From Devosia sp. A16 (GTDB lineage: Bacteria > Pseudomonadota > Alphaproteobacteria > Rhizobiales > Devosiaceae): a stretch of 64,000 nt of DNA. Each line of letters starts with the position of its first letter. Position 1 is the stretch's first letter. The notes beneath the pieces are model-generated. The model did not search any database. It was given only the letters and a program-made list of their open reading frames with translations, and was not told the origin of the DNA. The stretch covers positions 2,209,501 to 2,273,500 of the forward strand of contig NZ_CP012945.1 of NCBI RefSeq assembly GCF_001402915.1, in the 5' to 3' direction. Below, in pieces: positions 35,561 through 46,312 of the stretch. The position numbers and the translations under genes were made by a program.

Positions 35561-36136
35561 TCAGATGCCGCCGCGCGAGAAATGGGTCAGCTCGCGCACC
35601 ATCTGGCCGACCTTCCACTTGATGTTGCCTTCGTTCGGCGCGCCGTCCGCGTCGAGCACGTCCGGGTAGGGCCCGAGTCCGAGCAATGTCGGCACCACCA
35701 GTGCGCCGATCTTGCTCAAGGAGTCGCGCAGGTGCGACAGCGCGAAGATCGTCGCATACTTGCCGTCGCTCATTCCGCCGATGCCGAACACTGCGTGCTT
35801 GAACGGATTGGGCTTCTCGCGGCTGACCCAGGAGATGAGGTTGGCGATCAGCGGCGTCACCCCGCCATTGTACTCGGGGCTGATGATCAGCACGATGTCG
35901 TGGCTGCGGAACATCTCTGCGAGGCGCTTGGCCGCTTCCGGCGTCTCGCCGGCATCCTCGATATCCTGGTTGAAGATCGGCATGTCGAACGCGCCGAGGT
36001 CGAGATCGGTAACGATCACCCCGGCCTCACGGAGCTTGGCCGACATGTGCCGGCGCAGGTGCTCGTTGATCGAGTCCTTACGCAGCGAACCACAGATGGT
36101 GAGGGCGGTCTTGGGGGGAGTGGTGTCGGGGGTCAT
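35561..36136 (-). CDS. NADPH-dependent FMN reductase-like flavoprotein
   Basis: 191 residues with the flavodoxin-like fold: ICGSLRKDSINEHL (phosphate-binding loop near residue 14) and ISPEYNGGVTPLIANLISW. Likely reduces FMN, quinones or azo compounds with NAD(P)H. It heads a two-gene unit with the broken phosphatase. Confidence 0.9.
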   Translation of the reverse strand: MTPDTTPPKTALTICGSLRKDSINEHLRRHMSAKLREAGVIVTDLDLGAFDMPIFNQDIEDAGETPEAAKRLAEMFRSHDIVLIISPEYNGGVTPLIANLISWVSREKPNPFKHAVFGIGGMSDGKYATIFALSHLRDSLSKIGALVVPTLLGLGPYPDVLDADGAPNEGNIKWKVGQMVRELTHFSRGGI

Positions 36137-36171
36137 GCGCTAGAGCTAGCCGATCTGGGCTACGCCGCAAA

Positions 36172-36299
36172 GGCCCCCTCACCCGCCGCTGCGCGGCGAC
36201 CTCTCCCCCAAGGGAGAGGTGGTCGTGGGTGAGATCGTGCCACCGCTTCACCTCTCCCTCGGGGGAGAGGTCGGCCCGAAGGGCCGGGTGAGGGGGCCT
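36172..36299. repeat. Type A palindromic intergenic repeat, copy 3
   Basis: GGCCCCCTCACCC at one end, GGGTGAGGGGGCC at the other, with inner ACCTCTCCC/GGGGGAGAGGT. It lies just past the dnaJ stop and before the FMN reductase start, both on the minus strand. Confidence 0.88.
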
Positions 36300-36333
36300 T
36301 TCTCGCCACCCCCGTGACAAGCCTTGCGGCCGC

Positions 36334-37455
36334 CTAGTTCTCGAACAGGCTCTTCAGCTTGGCGAAGAACCCTTCCGAGGTCGGAGAGTTCTCGCGCGTC
36401 GATTCGCGCTCGAACTCCTCGAGCAGCTCGCGCTGGCGCTTGGAAAGGCTCTGCGGCGTCTCGACGTCTAGCTGCACATAGAGGTCGCCGAAGTCCTTCG
36501 ATCGCAGCACCGGCATGCCCTTGCCCTTGAGGCGGACGCGCTGGCCGGGTTGCGTGCCCGAAGCGACCTTCACCCGGGCCCGCGCCGCATCGAGCGTCGG
36601 CACTTCGAACTCGCCGCCCAGCGCCGCCGTGGTCATGGCGATCGGCACGCGCGCGTAGAGGTCGGCACCGTCGCGCTGGAACAGGTCGTGCGGCTTGATC
36701 GAGATGAAGATGTAGAGGTCGCCCGGCGGGCCACCGCGCAGCCCTGCCTCGCCTTCATTGGCGAGCCGGATGCGGGTGCCGTCCTCGATGCCCTTGGGGA
36801 TATCGACCGAAAGCGTGCGGTTCTGCTGCCGGCGGCCCTGGCCGCCGCAATCGGTGCAGGGCTGCTCGAGGATCTGGCCGCGACCATTGCAGATCGGGCA
36901 GGTGCGCTCGATGGTGAAAAAGCCTTGGGCCGCCCGGACCTTGCCCTGGCCATTGCAGTGGCGGCAGGTCGACATGCCGGTGCCCGGCTTGGCGCCGGAG
37001 CCCTCGCAGGTGTCGCAGACGGCGAGGGTCGGCACGTCGATATCGACGGTGCGGCCAGCAAATGCCTCTTCGAGGCTGATCTCGAGATTGTAGCGCAGGT
37101 CGGAGCCGCGCAACCGGGACTGGCCGCCACGGCCGCGGCCGCCCATGAAGTCGCCGAAGATATCCTCGAAGATATCCGACATCGACGAGGTGAACTCGGG
37201 TCCGAAGCCCGCCGGTCCGCGCCCGCCATTCTCGAACGCCGCATGGCCGAAGCGGTCATAGGCGGCGCGCTTCTGCGGGTCCTTCAGCGTGTCGTAGGCC
37301 TCGCTGACTTCCTTGAACTTGTGTTCGGCTTCGGCATTTCCCGGGTTGCGGTCCGGGTGGAACTGCATCGCAAGCTTGCGGTAGGCGCTTTTCAGCACCG
37401 CCTCGTCGGCACCCTTGGGCACCCCGAGCACTTCATAAAAATCGCGTTTCGCCAA
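36334..37455 (-). CDS. dnaJ: Chaperone DnaJ
   Basis: Hsp40 co-chaperone of DnaK. J domain with HPD motif (FHPDRNPGN, about residue 35), Gly/Phe linker, four CXXCXGXG zinc repeats ([32 protein letters not shown]) and a C-terminal substrate domain. I take the TTG at 37455 as start because it yields [12 protein letters not shown], the usual N terminus, and AAGGACAAGG lies just upstream; an ATG at 37488 would add 11 atypical residues. 373 residues. Separated from dnaK by an esterase gene. Confidence 0.96.
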   Translation of the reverse strand: MAKRDFYEVLGVPKGADEAVLKSAYRKLAMQFHPDRNPGNAEAEHKFKEVSEAYDTLKDPQKRAAYDRFGHAAFENGGRGPAGFGPEFTSSMSDIFEDIFGDFMGGRGRGGQSRLRGSDLRYNLEISLEEAFAGRTVDIDVPTLAVCDTCEGSGAKPGTGMSTCRHCNGQGKVRAAQGFFTIERTCPICNGRGQILEQPCTDCGGQGRRQQNRTLSVDIPKGIEDGTRIRLANEGEAGLRGGPPGDLYIFISIKPHDLFQRDGADLYARVPIAMTTAALGGEFEVPTLDAARARVKVASGTQPGQRVRLKGKGMPVLRSKDFGDLYVQLDVETPQSLSKRQRELLEEFERESTRENSPTSEGFFAKLKSLFEN

Positions 37456-37594
37456 TCGGCCTTGTCCTTGGGTTGCCTGCGCCCGCATCAGGCTTTTCGG
37501 CCTAGATAAGTACTCTGGTGCCGGACGGCAACACTATCGAGCCTCGCGGCCCGACGTACGTGCCCGGTGTGACTTTTCCACCAGTCGTCGGAGG

Positions 37595-38620
37595 CTAGGC
37601 GCCGAAGGCGGCCGCGAGGTTGCGGCCGAGCTGGCCCTGCGCGAACATCGCCTTGTTGACGATGCGGTAGAGGCCGAAGAAGCCGTGCGTCACTCCCTCG
37701 TAGGTCGTCATGTCGACCCAGACGCCCGACCGGCGCAGCGCGTCGGCCAACGCCTCGCCCTCCGAGCGCAGCGGATCGGCTTCGGCGAGGATGATGGTGG
37801 CGGGGGGCAAGCCGCCGAGATCGACGCGGCCGGCAATGTTCATGCGGGCGTCGTGCGCCTCATCCTTCTTGCGGAAGAGCTTCCGCGCCGCCCATTCGAG
37901 CGTCGCGGTGGAATAGGGGAAGGTGTCGGCGTTCTGGATATGCGAGGGCAGGTCGAACAGCATCGCCGCCATCGGGGTCACCAGGCCGAGATGGATCGGC
38001 AGCGGCTGGTCTTCGGCGCGCGCCCTGAGCGCCACGTTGACCGCGAGGTTGCCGCCCGAGCCTTCGCCGACGATCGCCGCGCGCCTGGCGTCGCCGCCCA
38101 GCGATTCGGCATGCTCGAGCAACCAGTTCCATGCCGCGTAGGCGTCTTCGTGCGCCGCGGGAAAACGGTGCTCCGGCGCCTGGCGGTAATGTGCCGAGAC
38201 CACCACTGCACCGGTGCGCGCCGCCAATGCGCGCGGCGTCGCGTCATAATTGTCGACATCGCCCAGGACGAACCCGCCGCCATGCAGGAACAGGATCATC
38301 GGCCTGAGGCCCATGACGATGTCGTTCTGCGGCACGTAGATGCGAGCCCGGATGTCATCGGTCGGACCCGGGATCAGCCGCATCTCCATACCGATACCCA
38401 TGTCGTCGACCTGGTCGCGCAGGATCCGGCGCAGCGCCATGTCGAGTGTGGGCAGGGCGCGGGCCTCCGGCGAGCGGCACTCCTCGATGCGCTTGCCGCC
38501 CATCGACTGCAGCACGCTGAGGACGTGGCGCATGTCGGCGTCGAGCCGCTCCTGCGGCGCGACATCCGCTGCATGGAGATCGCCGTTCTCGGCGAAACTC
38601 CGCACCTCAACCGATGACAT
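37595..38620 (-). CDS. Alpha/beta hydrolase of the hormone-sensitive lipase type (esterase)
   Basis: 341 residues. Oxyanion-hole HGGGFVLGD, nucleophile elbow GEGSGGNLA (Ser about residue 188), a later acidic residue in ILAEADPLRSEGE and the histidine in EGVTHGFFG make a complete triad. Probably hydrolyses short esters. It lies between dnaK and dnaJ on the same strand, which is unusual, since those two are normally neighbours. Confidence 0.92.
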   Translation of the reverse strand: MSSVEVRSFAENGDLHAADVAPQERLDADMRHVLSVLQSMGGKRIEECRSPEARALPTLDMALRRILRDQVDDMGIGMEMRLIPGPTDDIRARIYVPQNDIVMGLRPMILFLHGGGFVLGDVDNYDATPRALAARTGAVVVSAHYRQAPEHRFPAAHEDAYAAWNWLLEHAESLGGDARRAAIVGEGSGGNLAVNVALRARAEDQPLPIHLGLVTPMAAMLFDLPSHIQNADTFPYSTATLEWAARKLFRKKDEAHDARMNIAGRVDLGGLPPATIILAEADPLRSEGEALADALRRSGVWVDMTTYEGVTHGFFGLYRIVNKAMFAQGQLGRNLAAAFGA

Positions 38621-38784
38621 GGGTAGTCCTTTCGAAGTCCGCCCTCAGCATCCGTTCCCCGGCCCGGGGTTCCGGCTGCTGCCTCAAGGCGCTCCGCTGC
38701 TGACGGTTCACGCCCACTTCAACTGCCGCAACATCGGCGGCGGATGTGAAAACAGTTGGACCAAGCTGCGGCAAGATTGCGGCC

Positions 38785-38800
38785 TGATTCACGTGAAACG
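38785..38800. other. parS-like site 9 (14 of 16)
   Basis: TGATTCACGTGAAACG between dnaK and the esterase gene, next to the dnaK terminator. Confidence 0.68.
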
Positions 38801-38802
38801 AA

Positions 38803-38828
38803 AAGGGCCCGGCAGGAGCCAGGCCCTT
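38803..38828 (-). terminator. Rho-independent terminator after dnaK
   Basis: On the minus strand AAGGGCC, an 11-14 base loop, GGCCCTT followed by TTTCGTTT, 46 bases past the dnaK stop. This would end most dnaK transcripts before the esterase and dnaJ. Confidence 0.7.
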
Positions 38829-38873
38829 CTCGGATCTAGGTTTTGCGGGATCAGGCCGAACCCTTGTCGGCCA

Positions 38874-40781
<1,908 letters not shown>

Positions 40782-40897
40782 AACTTACTGCCTCTTTCCT
40801 GGCGAACCCGGATGAAACCCCATCCGGCAGTTCCTGATCCCTCGCGGGTGTCCGGGTTCCCGTGTTGAAATTGACCCGTCGCCGGGCCTTGAGCGCT

Positions 40898-40926
40898 ATA
40901 TAGGAGGGGGCTTTTGGGGGTGCAAG
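40898..40926 (-). promoter_or_regulatory. Promoter for dnaK (CTTGCA-N17-CTATAT)
   Basis: On the minus strand CTTGCA (40926-40921), exactly 17 bases, CTATAT (40903-40898), close to the Sinorhizobium RpoD consensus CTTGAC-N17-CTATAT; CTTG and CCTATAT also resemble RpoH promoters. It is the one clear signal in the 305-base gene-free stretch 40782-41086; I see nothing else there. Confidence 0.65.
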
Positions 40927-41086
40927 CGCCGGAACACCACAATGTCACGGATACGCGGGCTCCCGAGCCGCTGCCCCGGCAGCCGCCGCAGTAGCGCCGC
41001 TGCTCTTGCCGCTGACTCGACCCGGCGCGTTTTTGATAGTGACGGCAAAGACTTGCGCCAGGCGTTGGCGCGAACAGGGGACCTCG

Positions 41087-41410
41087 ATGCGGGCGATTAT
41101 GTTGGCGGCGCTGATGCTGACTATTGTGGGCGCCATGCCGGTTGTTGCGGCGAGCCTCCCCGGATCGATCGACAAGGCCTTTTACTGCGCCCATGTCTAT
41201 GCTGAAGCGGCAAGGGTTATCGACGCCCAGGGCGATCCGGCCGCGGCCCGTGTGGTGCGGGCCTTCGGCAAGCAATGGCTGAGCTATTCCTACGATCTTT
41301 CCAGTGGCCTGACCCGCCGCCAGATCAACGCCTTCAGGCCGCAATACCAGGCCGAAGCCAAGGCGGCTGTCGCCGCCAAGCGCTACCGCCACGACTGCAG
41401 CAAGCGCTGA
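41087..41410 (+). CDS. Small secreted protein with cysteine pair (107 residues)
   Basis: Unknown function. A signal peptide (MRAIMLAALMLTIVGAMPVVAAS) is followed by a mature part with AFYCAHVYAEAARVIDAQGD near its start and HDC near its end, likely a disulphide. This cysteine layout resembles the two proteins at 42043-42420 and 43072-43425. It converges with the next gene across 22 bases. Confidence 0.72.
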   Translation: MRAIMLAALMLTIVGAMPVVAASLPGSIDKAFYCAHVYAEAARVIDAQGDPAAARVVRAFGKQWLSYSYDLSSGLTRRQINAFRPQYQAEAKAAVAAKRYRHDCSKR

Positions 41411-41432
41411 AGCCGGAACCTCGGCGGTCCGC

Positions 41433-41768
41433 TCAGGTGGCGTCGGTGAGCGTGTATTCGCCCACCGCGCACAGGTCGACCGCCGGTTCGATGAACTCGG
41501 AATCGTCCTCGAGCACGAATTTCATGTCGTAGACGCACTGCTCGCGGCCGTCGCCGATGGTCACTTCGACATAGTTGCCGGCCGGCAGGTACTTGTCGGC
41601 AAACACGTCGTCTTCCCAGCTGTCGACATCGGCCGGCGAAGTGAACAGGCTCTTGACCGCATAGGACGAGTTGTTGGTCAGCGTGAAGGTCAGGTCTTCA
41701 GCCAGCGCGGCGCTGGGCAGCGCCACCAGCAGCAGGGCGGCTATGCCACCCAGGATCGGCAGTTTCAA
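41433..41768 (-). CDS. Small secreted protein, unknown (111 residues)
   Basis: Signal peptide MKLPILGGIAALLLVALPSAALAED, then a domain with LTNNSSYAVKSLFTSPADVDSWEDD and two cysteines (EQCVYDM, DLCAVG). The NNSSY...SP...W pattern recurs in small periplasmic proteins of Rhizobiales with no known role. Acidic mature protein, predicted periplasmic. Confidence 0.75.
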   Translation of the reverse strand: MKLPILGGIAALLLVALPSAALAEDLTFTLTNNSSYAVKSLFTSPADVDSWEDDVFADKYLPAGNYVEVTIGDGREQCVYDMKFVLEDDSEFIEPAVDLCAVGEYTLTDAT

Positions 41769-42042
41769 AGGCGGCCCCCGAAGGCGGAATCGGCATACTC
41801 GACATGGACTCCCGGTTCGATCCCGCGATCACCGAAATCCAGGCGCCGCAGCGGCGCCGACCGTCGCTTAGCATTTTACGCGATTATGCCTCAAAGGCTG
41901 CCGATCGGCTTGGTTAGGAAAATCTCACCGGCGCCTGACCCAGCATTTGCGCCGCCGACCCGGCTTGTCGTTGCGGCCCGGGTTATGGTCTAAGAAGCGC
42001 TCGTTGCCGGCTCAGGGACACGACTATCTTGGGAACACGACT

Positions 42043-42420
42043 ATGCTGAGGTTCCTTGTCATCGCGCCGTTTTTCGCGGCCCTGACGCTGCTGCCGCTCG
42101 CCGCGCTGGCGCAGGAAGTGCCGGCCGAGGCGCAGATGGACATGTGGTGCGGCACGGCCTTCGAGCTGATGACCCGTGACGCGCCCGCCGATGCTACGCC
42201 GGAAAAACTCGCCTCCGCCAAGGTCTATGCCGATGGCGGGGCGTTGCTGCTGCAGCGCGCCATCCCGATCTACCTCGAGGCCGGCTATACCGACGAGGCG
42301 CTGGCCGATTACCGGCAGGATCTCGAAGCTTCCATCGGCCGTGTCGTCAACGGCTCGACCCGTGCTACCGATGATGCCGCCTATTCATTTCAGGATTGTT
42401 CGGCCCTGATCGGCCAATGA
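42043..42420 (+). CDS. Small secreted protein, paralogue of 43072-43425 (125 residues)
   Basis: Signal peptide MLRFLVIAPFFAALTLLPLAALA, mature part opening EAQMDMWCGTAFELMTRDAP and closing FQDCSAL. The WCG(T/S)AF motif and late cysteine match the protein encoded after pncA, so the two are paralogues flanking the nicotinamidase. Eleven bases separate it from pncA. Function unknown; location probably periplasm. Confidence 0.75.
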   Translation: MLRFLVIAPFFAALTLLPLAALAQEVPAEAQMDMWCGTAFELMTRDAPADATPEKLASAKVYADGGALLLQRAIPIYLEAGYTDEALADYRQDLEASIGRVVNGSTRATDDAAYSFQDCSALIGQ

Positions 42421-42431
42421 GATAGACCCGC

Positions 42432-43064
42432 ATGGCCATCACGCCCCGCTCCGACGACCTCTTCCTCGTGGTCGACCTGCAATATGATTTCCTCCCCGGC
42501 GGCAAGCTCGCCGTCGCCGGCGGCGACGAGATCGTCATCCCGATCAACCGGCTGGGCCGACGCTTCGAGAATGTCGGCATGACCCAGGACTGGCACCCGC
42601 GCGGCCATATCTCGTTCGCCTCGAGTCACGCCGGCGCCAAGCCATTCGAGATCATGGAACTGCCTTACGGGCCGCAGGTGCTGTGGCCGGACCACTGCGT
42701 CTGGGATACGCACGGCGCCGAGTTCTCGGCCGATATCGAGCTGCCCCACACCCAGCTGGTGATCCGCAAGGGCTACCACGAGGTGGTCGATTCCTATTCC
42801 GGCTTCCAGGAAGCGGACCGGCGGACCAAGACAGGGCTCGAGGGCTACCTCCGCGAACGCAGGTTCAAGCGGTTGTTCATCGCTGGCCTTGCCACAGATT
42901 TCTGCGTCAACTGGACGGCAGTCGATTCGGCCCGCGCCGGGTTCGAGACCTATGTGATCGAAGACGCCTGCCGCGCAATCGATACCTCGGGCTCACTGGC
43001 GCAGGCCTGGGCCGACATGAACGCCGCCGGCGTCAAACGGATCGTCGCCGGGGATATCGGTTGA
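42432..43064 (+). CDS. pncA: Nicotinamidase PncA
   Basis: Hydrolyses nicotinamide to nicotinate for NAD salvage. The catalytic Asp in VVDLQYDFLPGG, metal ligands in TQDWHPRGHISF, the Lys in VIRKGYHEV and the nucleophilic Cys in GLATDFCVNWTA are all present. 210 residues. It stands between two genes for paralogous small secreted proteins. Confidence 0.95.
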   Translation: MAITPRSDDLFLVVDLQYDFLPGGKLAVAGGDEIVIPINRLGRRFENVGMTQDWHPRGHISFASSHAGAKPFEIMELPYGPQVLWPDHCVWDTHGAEFSADIELPHTQLVIRKGYHEVVDSYSGFQEADRRTKTGLEGYLRERRFKRLFIAGLATDFCVNWTAVDSARAGFETYVIEDACRAIDTSGSLAQAWADMNAAGVKRIVAGDIG

Positions 43065-43071
43065 GGTACGG

Positions 43072-43425
43072 ATGCTCAGGCTTGTCGCTGCGGCGCTGCT
43101 GATCGGATTTCTGGCTGCACCGGCCGCGGCGGGCGAGCCCTCGGCAGCGGCCGACAGGCTGCTGTGGTGCGGCAGCGCCTTCTACTGGCTCTCCACCGAC
43201 GCCTACGATTCCGGTAACGATGCCGAAGGCGACCAGTACGGCGCCTGGTCGGACGATCTGGCGGCCCGCGCCGACATGATGCTGGAAGCGGAGGGCAACG
43301 ACGACGCGGCGATCACGGCACTGCGCGACGCCTATGACAGCCGGGTGGTCGGCGAGATGGGCAAGCCGGGCGCCAAGTACGACGTGACGACCTGTCCGGA
43401 TCTGGTGACCTCGGCGGTGAACTAG
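43072..43425 (+). CDS. Small secreted protein, paralogue of 42043-42420 (117 residues)
   Basis: Signal peptide MLRLVAAALLIGFLAAPAAAG, then DRLLWCGSAFYWLSTDAYDS and a terminal TTCPDL. Seven bases after pncA on the same strand, hence probably one transcript. Function unknown. Confidence 0.74.
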   Translation: MLRLVAAALLIGFLAAPAAAGEPSAAADRLLWCGSAFYWLSTDAYDSGNDAEGDQYGAWSDDLAARADMMLEAEGNDDAAITALRDAYDSRVVGEMGKPGAKYDVTTCPDLVTSAVN

Positions 43426-43443
43426 TCCGGCGCCGGTGGTTGT

Positions 43444-43553
43444 GGACCCCCACCCCTGTCCCCTCCCCGCAGGGGGGAGGGAGACAAGACACTGGCCTCT
43501 CAGTCTGCGTCTCCCTCCCCCTTGCGGGGAGGATCAAGGGTAGGGGGCAGCCC
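43444..43553. repeat. Type B palindromic intergenic repeat, copy 5
   Basis: GGACCCCCACCCC with GTCTCCCTCCCC/ GGGGAGGGAGAC-type inner stems and a closing GGGTAGGGGGCAGCC. Between the convergent small secreted protein and methyltransferase genes. Confidence 0.82.
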
Positions 43554-43582
43554 GCACTGGAGCGGCCGAAAGGCCCACTGTC

Positions 43583-44329
43583 TTATCCCGCCACCACACA
43601 AACGCACACCTGCCGGTGGCTCTCCGCCGTCAGTGCCCCGCGCTCGAAGTCCCCGAACCGCTCAATCAGCCGCAGCCCGCTCGCCTCCAGCAGCAACGGC
43701 AGCTCCTGCGGGAAAATCTGTCGTAGTTCCAGCCGGGTGTGGCGGAAGTCCTTGTGCTCCGCAGTCGACCAATACCAGTCGGTCCGCATCAGCTGGGTGA
43801 TCGGGTCGTAGCTGATGGTCTCCTCGACCCGGACCTCGCCCAGCCGCGGATGCGGAAACACTCCGAGCAGTTGCCGCTCCCCTGCCGGCAGACTGAGCAG
43901 ACGCGCGCTGGGCACGAACACGTCGAACAGCAGCCGGCCCCCGGGAGCGAGGTGCTGGCGGATTGCCGAGAAGGCCCGGCCGAACTCGTCGCGGCTGAGC
44001 AGGTGCATCAGCGAGTTGGCCGCGATGACGATGGCATCGAAACGACGGCCGAGCACAAAGCCGCGCATGTCGAGTTCGATGAACTCGGCCGATACCCCGC
44101 GCGCCGCAGCGGCGGAGCGGGCCTGCGCCAGCATGGCCTCGGACAGGTCGCCGCCCATCACCAGCGCTCCACTCGCGGCCAACGGCACGGTGAAGCGGCC
44201 GGAGCCGCAGGCGAGGTCGAGCACGCGCCGGCCGGCACCGCCCGCCAGCTCGACATAGAAGCGCTCCATCGCCGGATCGCGCGGCGCCACGAGGTCGTAG
44301 AGCTCGGCATCGTCATAAAGGCTCTGCAT
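43583..44329 (-). CDS. SAM-dependent methyltransferase, class I
   Basis: 248 residues. SAM-binding motif I VLDLACGSGRFTVPLA, motif II acidic GGDLSEAML and post-motif LAPGGRLLFDVFV. Substrate unknown. ATG at 44329 is chosen, with GGGAG upstream; a longer TTG start would run into the grpE terminator. Confidence 0.88.
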   Translation of the reverse strand: MQSLYDDAELYDLVAPRDPAMERFYVELAGGAGRRVLDLACGSGRFTVPLAASGALVMGGDLSEAMLAQARSAAAARGVSAEFIELDMRGFVLGRRFDAIVIAANSLMHLLSRDEFGRAFSAIRQHLAPGGRLLFDVFVPSARLLSLPAGERQLLGVFPHPRLGEVRVEETISYDPITQLMRTDWYWSTAEHKDFRHTRLELRQIFPQELPLLLEASGLRLIERFGDFERGALTAESHRQVCVCVVAG

Positions 44330-44355
44330 CACACTGCTCCCGTCGGCCAAAGAAA

Positions 44356-44375
44356 AAGGGCGCCGGAGCGCCCTT
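44356..44375 (-). terminator. Rho-independent terminator after grpE
   Basis: On the minus strand AAGGGCGC, loop TCCG, GCGCCCTT then TTTCTTT, 26 bases past the grpE stop. Confidence 0.82.
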
Positions 44376-44400
44376 CTGAGACATCACCGCAGCGGTGAGG

Positions 44401-45018
44401 TCAGACGCTCTTGTCGATCGTGCCTTCGGCCGGGGCGCCGTTGGCGCCGCCGCCCTTGGCCACGCCGACCATGGCCGGCCGCAGCACACGGTCGCCGATG
44501 GCGAAGCCGGCCTGCACCACCTGCACCACCGTGCCTTCCGGGCGCGACGGATCGGGCACTTCGAACATCGCTTGGTGCTTGTGTGGATCGAATTTCTGGC
44601 CTTCCGCCTCGATCGGCTTGACGCCGTGCTTGGCGAGGAGCCGCTGCATCTCGCGCTCGGTCATCTCGATGCCTTCGATCAGCGACCTCGTGGTCGCATC
44701 GGCGCTGTCGCGCGCCTCTGCCGGCAGCACCATCAGGGCGCGGCTCAGCGAATCGGTAGCGGTCAGCATGTCGCGGGCAAAGCCGGCGATGGCATAGGAC
44801 CGGGTATCGGCAATCTCGCGCTCGGTGCGTTTACGCAGGTTTTCCATCTCGGCGATGGTGCGCAGCAGCTTGTCGCGCAGGTCGCCGTTCTCGGCCTTCA
44901 GCGCCTCGATCGGGTCGGGCGTCGTCGCCGTCTCGGTATTCTGCTCCGTAGCGGTGCCGGTGGCCTCCGTCGCAGCGGCGGCCTTGTCGTCCTCGGGCTT
45001 GTTCGTATCGTCGTTCAT
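44401..45018 (-). CDS. grpE: Nucleotide exchange factor GrpE
   Basis: Releases ADP from DnaK. Disordered acidic N terminus, long helix with [25 protein letters not shown] (about residues 40-64), then the beta domain with [25 protein letters not shown]. 205 residues. Downstream of hrcA on the minus strand, ended by a clear terminator. Confidence 0.97.
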   Translation of the reverse strand: MNDDTNKPEDDKAAAATEATGTATEQNTETATTPDPIEALKAENGDLRDKLLRTIAEMENLRKRTEREIADTRSYAIAGFARDMLTATDSLSRALMVLPAEARDSADATTRSLIEGIEMTEREMQRLLAKHGVKPIEAEGQKFDPHKHQAMFEVPDPSRPEGTVVQVVQAGFAIGDRVLRPAMVGVAKGGGANGAPAEGTIDKSV

Positions 45019-45113
45019 TGGGACCTTGGGATGTGTCGCTGTTCGCGTTTGCCCCGCATATCGGCCAATGAGCGATAAGATTCAAGCCTTGGAAAAGTTC
45101 CGCGAGCCTGGGC

Positions 45114-46208
45114 TCAGCCTTTGCGAGCCATCATCGCCGAGACGACATTGGCGGTATAGTCCACCACCGGCACGATGCGGGCATAGTTGAGCCGGGTCGG
45201 CCCGATGACGCCGAGCACGCCGACCACCTTCTGGTTGGCGTCCTTGTAAGGGCTGAGGATCACCGAGGAGCCCGAGAGCGAGAACAGCTTGTTCTCCGAG
45301 CCGATGAAGATCTTCACCCCCTGGGCCGTCTCGGTGTCGCCGAGCAGCTCGATCAGCCCGTCCCGGCTTTCCAGCTCGTCGAACAACTGCCTGACCCGAC
45401 TCAGCTCCTCGGATGCCATGGTGTCGTTCAGCAGGTTGGCCCGGCCGCGCACGATCACCGTCGGGGGCGCGGCGCTGCCGGAGCTCGAGAGCGTCGCAAG
45501 GCCGGCGTCCACCAGCTTGCGGGTCAGTTCGTCGAGCTCGTGCACCGTCGCTTCGCGCTGCGCCTGGAGTGCCTTGCGCGTCTCGTTCAGTGTCTTGCCG
45601 ACCGCGAAGTGGGCCAGGTAGTTGGAGGCCTGCGTCAAGGCGCTGGCCGTCAGCCCCGGGGGCAGCGGCAGCACGCGGTTCTCCACCGAGCCGTCCTCGC
45701 CCACCAGCACCACCATGGCGCGCTCGGGATCGAGCCGGATGAACTCGATATGCTTGAGCACCAGATCGGATTTCTGCGCGATCACCACGCCGGCGCCGTG
45801 GCTCAGTCCGCTGAGCAGCTGGCTCGCCTCGGTGAGCAGGTCCTCGACCTGCCCATGCACCGCCGGACCCTGGATCTGCTTGGCGATCGCCGCTTTCTCG
45901 TCCTCGTTGACCGCGCCCACCTCCAGCATGGCGTCGACGAAGAAGCGCAGGCCCTGCTGCGTCGGCAGCCGGCCGGCCGAGGTATGCGGCGAAGCGATGA
46001 GGCCGAGATCTTCGAGATCGGCCATCACGTTGCGCACCGAAGCCGGGCTCAGGCCGACGCTCAGCATGCGCGCCAGGTCGCGCGAGGCCACCGGCGCGCC
46101 GGTGTCGAGATAGCGCTCCACCAGCTTGCGGAAGATGTCCTGGCTGCGGGCGTTGAGGACCGCCAGAACGTCTTCGGGAGCTTTCGTGCGATCTGCCATG
46201 TTCACCAT
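45114..46208 (-). CDS. hrcA: Heat-inducible transcription repressor HrcA
   Basis: Represses class I heat-shock genes at CIRCE sites. Winged helix at about residues 15-90 (GLSPASVRNVMADLEDLGLIASPHTSAGRLPT: key residues SVRNVM and SAGRLPT), GAF-like middle and C terminus with GVLGVIGPTRLNYARIVPVVDY. 364 residues from ATG 46208; ATG 46199 is equally possible. No CIRCE sequence is seen upstream, so hrcA is not obviously self-repressed through CIRCE here. Confidence 0.97.
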   Translation of the reverse strand: MVNMADRTKAPEDVLAVLNARSQDIFRKLVERYLDTGAPVASRDLARMLSVGLSPASVRNVMADLEDLGLIASPHTSAGRLPTQQGLRFFVDAMLEVGAVNEDEKAAIAKQIQGPAVHGQVEDLLTEASQLLSGLSHGAGVVIAQKSDLVLKHIEFIRLDPERAMVVLVGEDGSVENRVLPLPPGLTASALTQASNYLAHFAVGKTLNETRKALQAQREATVHELDELTRKLVDAGLATLSSSGSAAPPTVIVRGRANLLNDTMASEELSRVRQLFDELESRDGLIELLGDTETAQGVKIFIGSENKLFSLSGSSVILSPYKDANQKVVGVLGVIGPTRLNYARIVPVVDYTANVVSAMMARKG

Positions 46209-46267
46209 TTAGGCGGAAAGCCCTGTGCCGCCAAGTCGCCGCTGCTTGTTCGAGGGGGCCGTCAGGG

Positions 46268-46283
46268 TTAAGAGGCGGTTAAC
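46268..46283 (+). promoter_or_regulatory. CtrA box, perfect TTAA-N7-TTAAC, between hrcA and rph
   Basis: TTAA, GAGGCGG, TTAAC; 30 bases before the rph start and 60-70 before the hrcA start. The only perfect match I found outside oriC. Confidence 0.6.
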
Positions 46284-46312
46284 AAGGTTTCCAGAACGAG
46301 TGATTTGACCAT

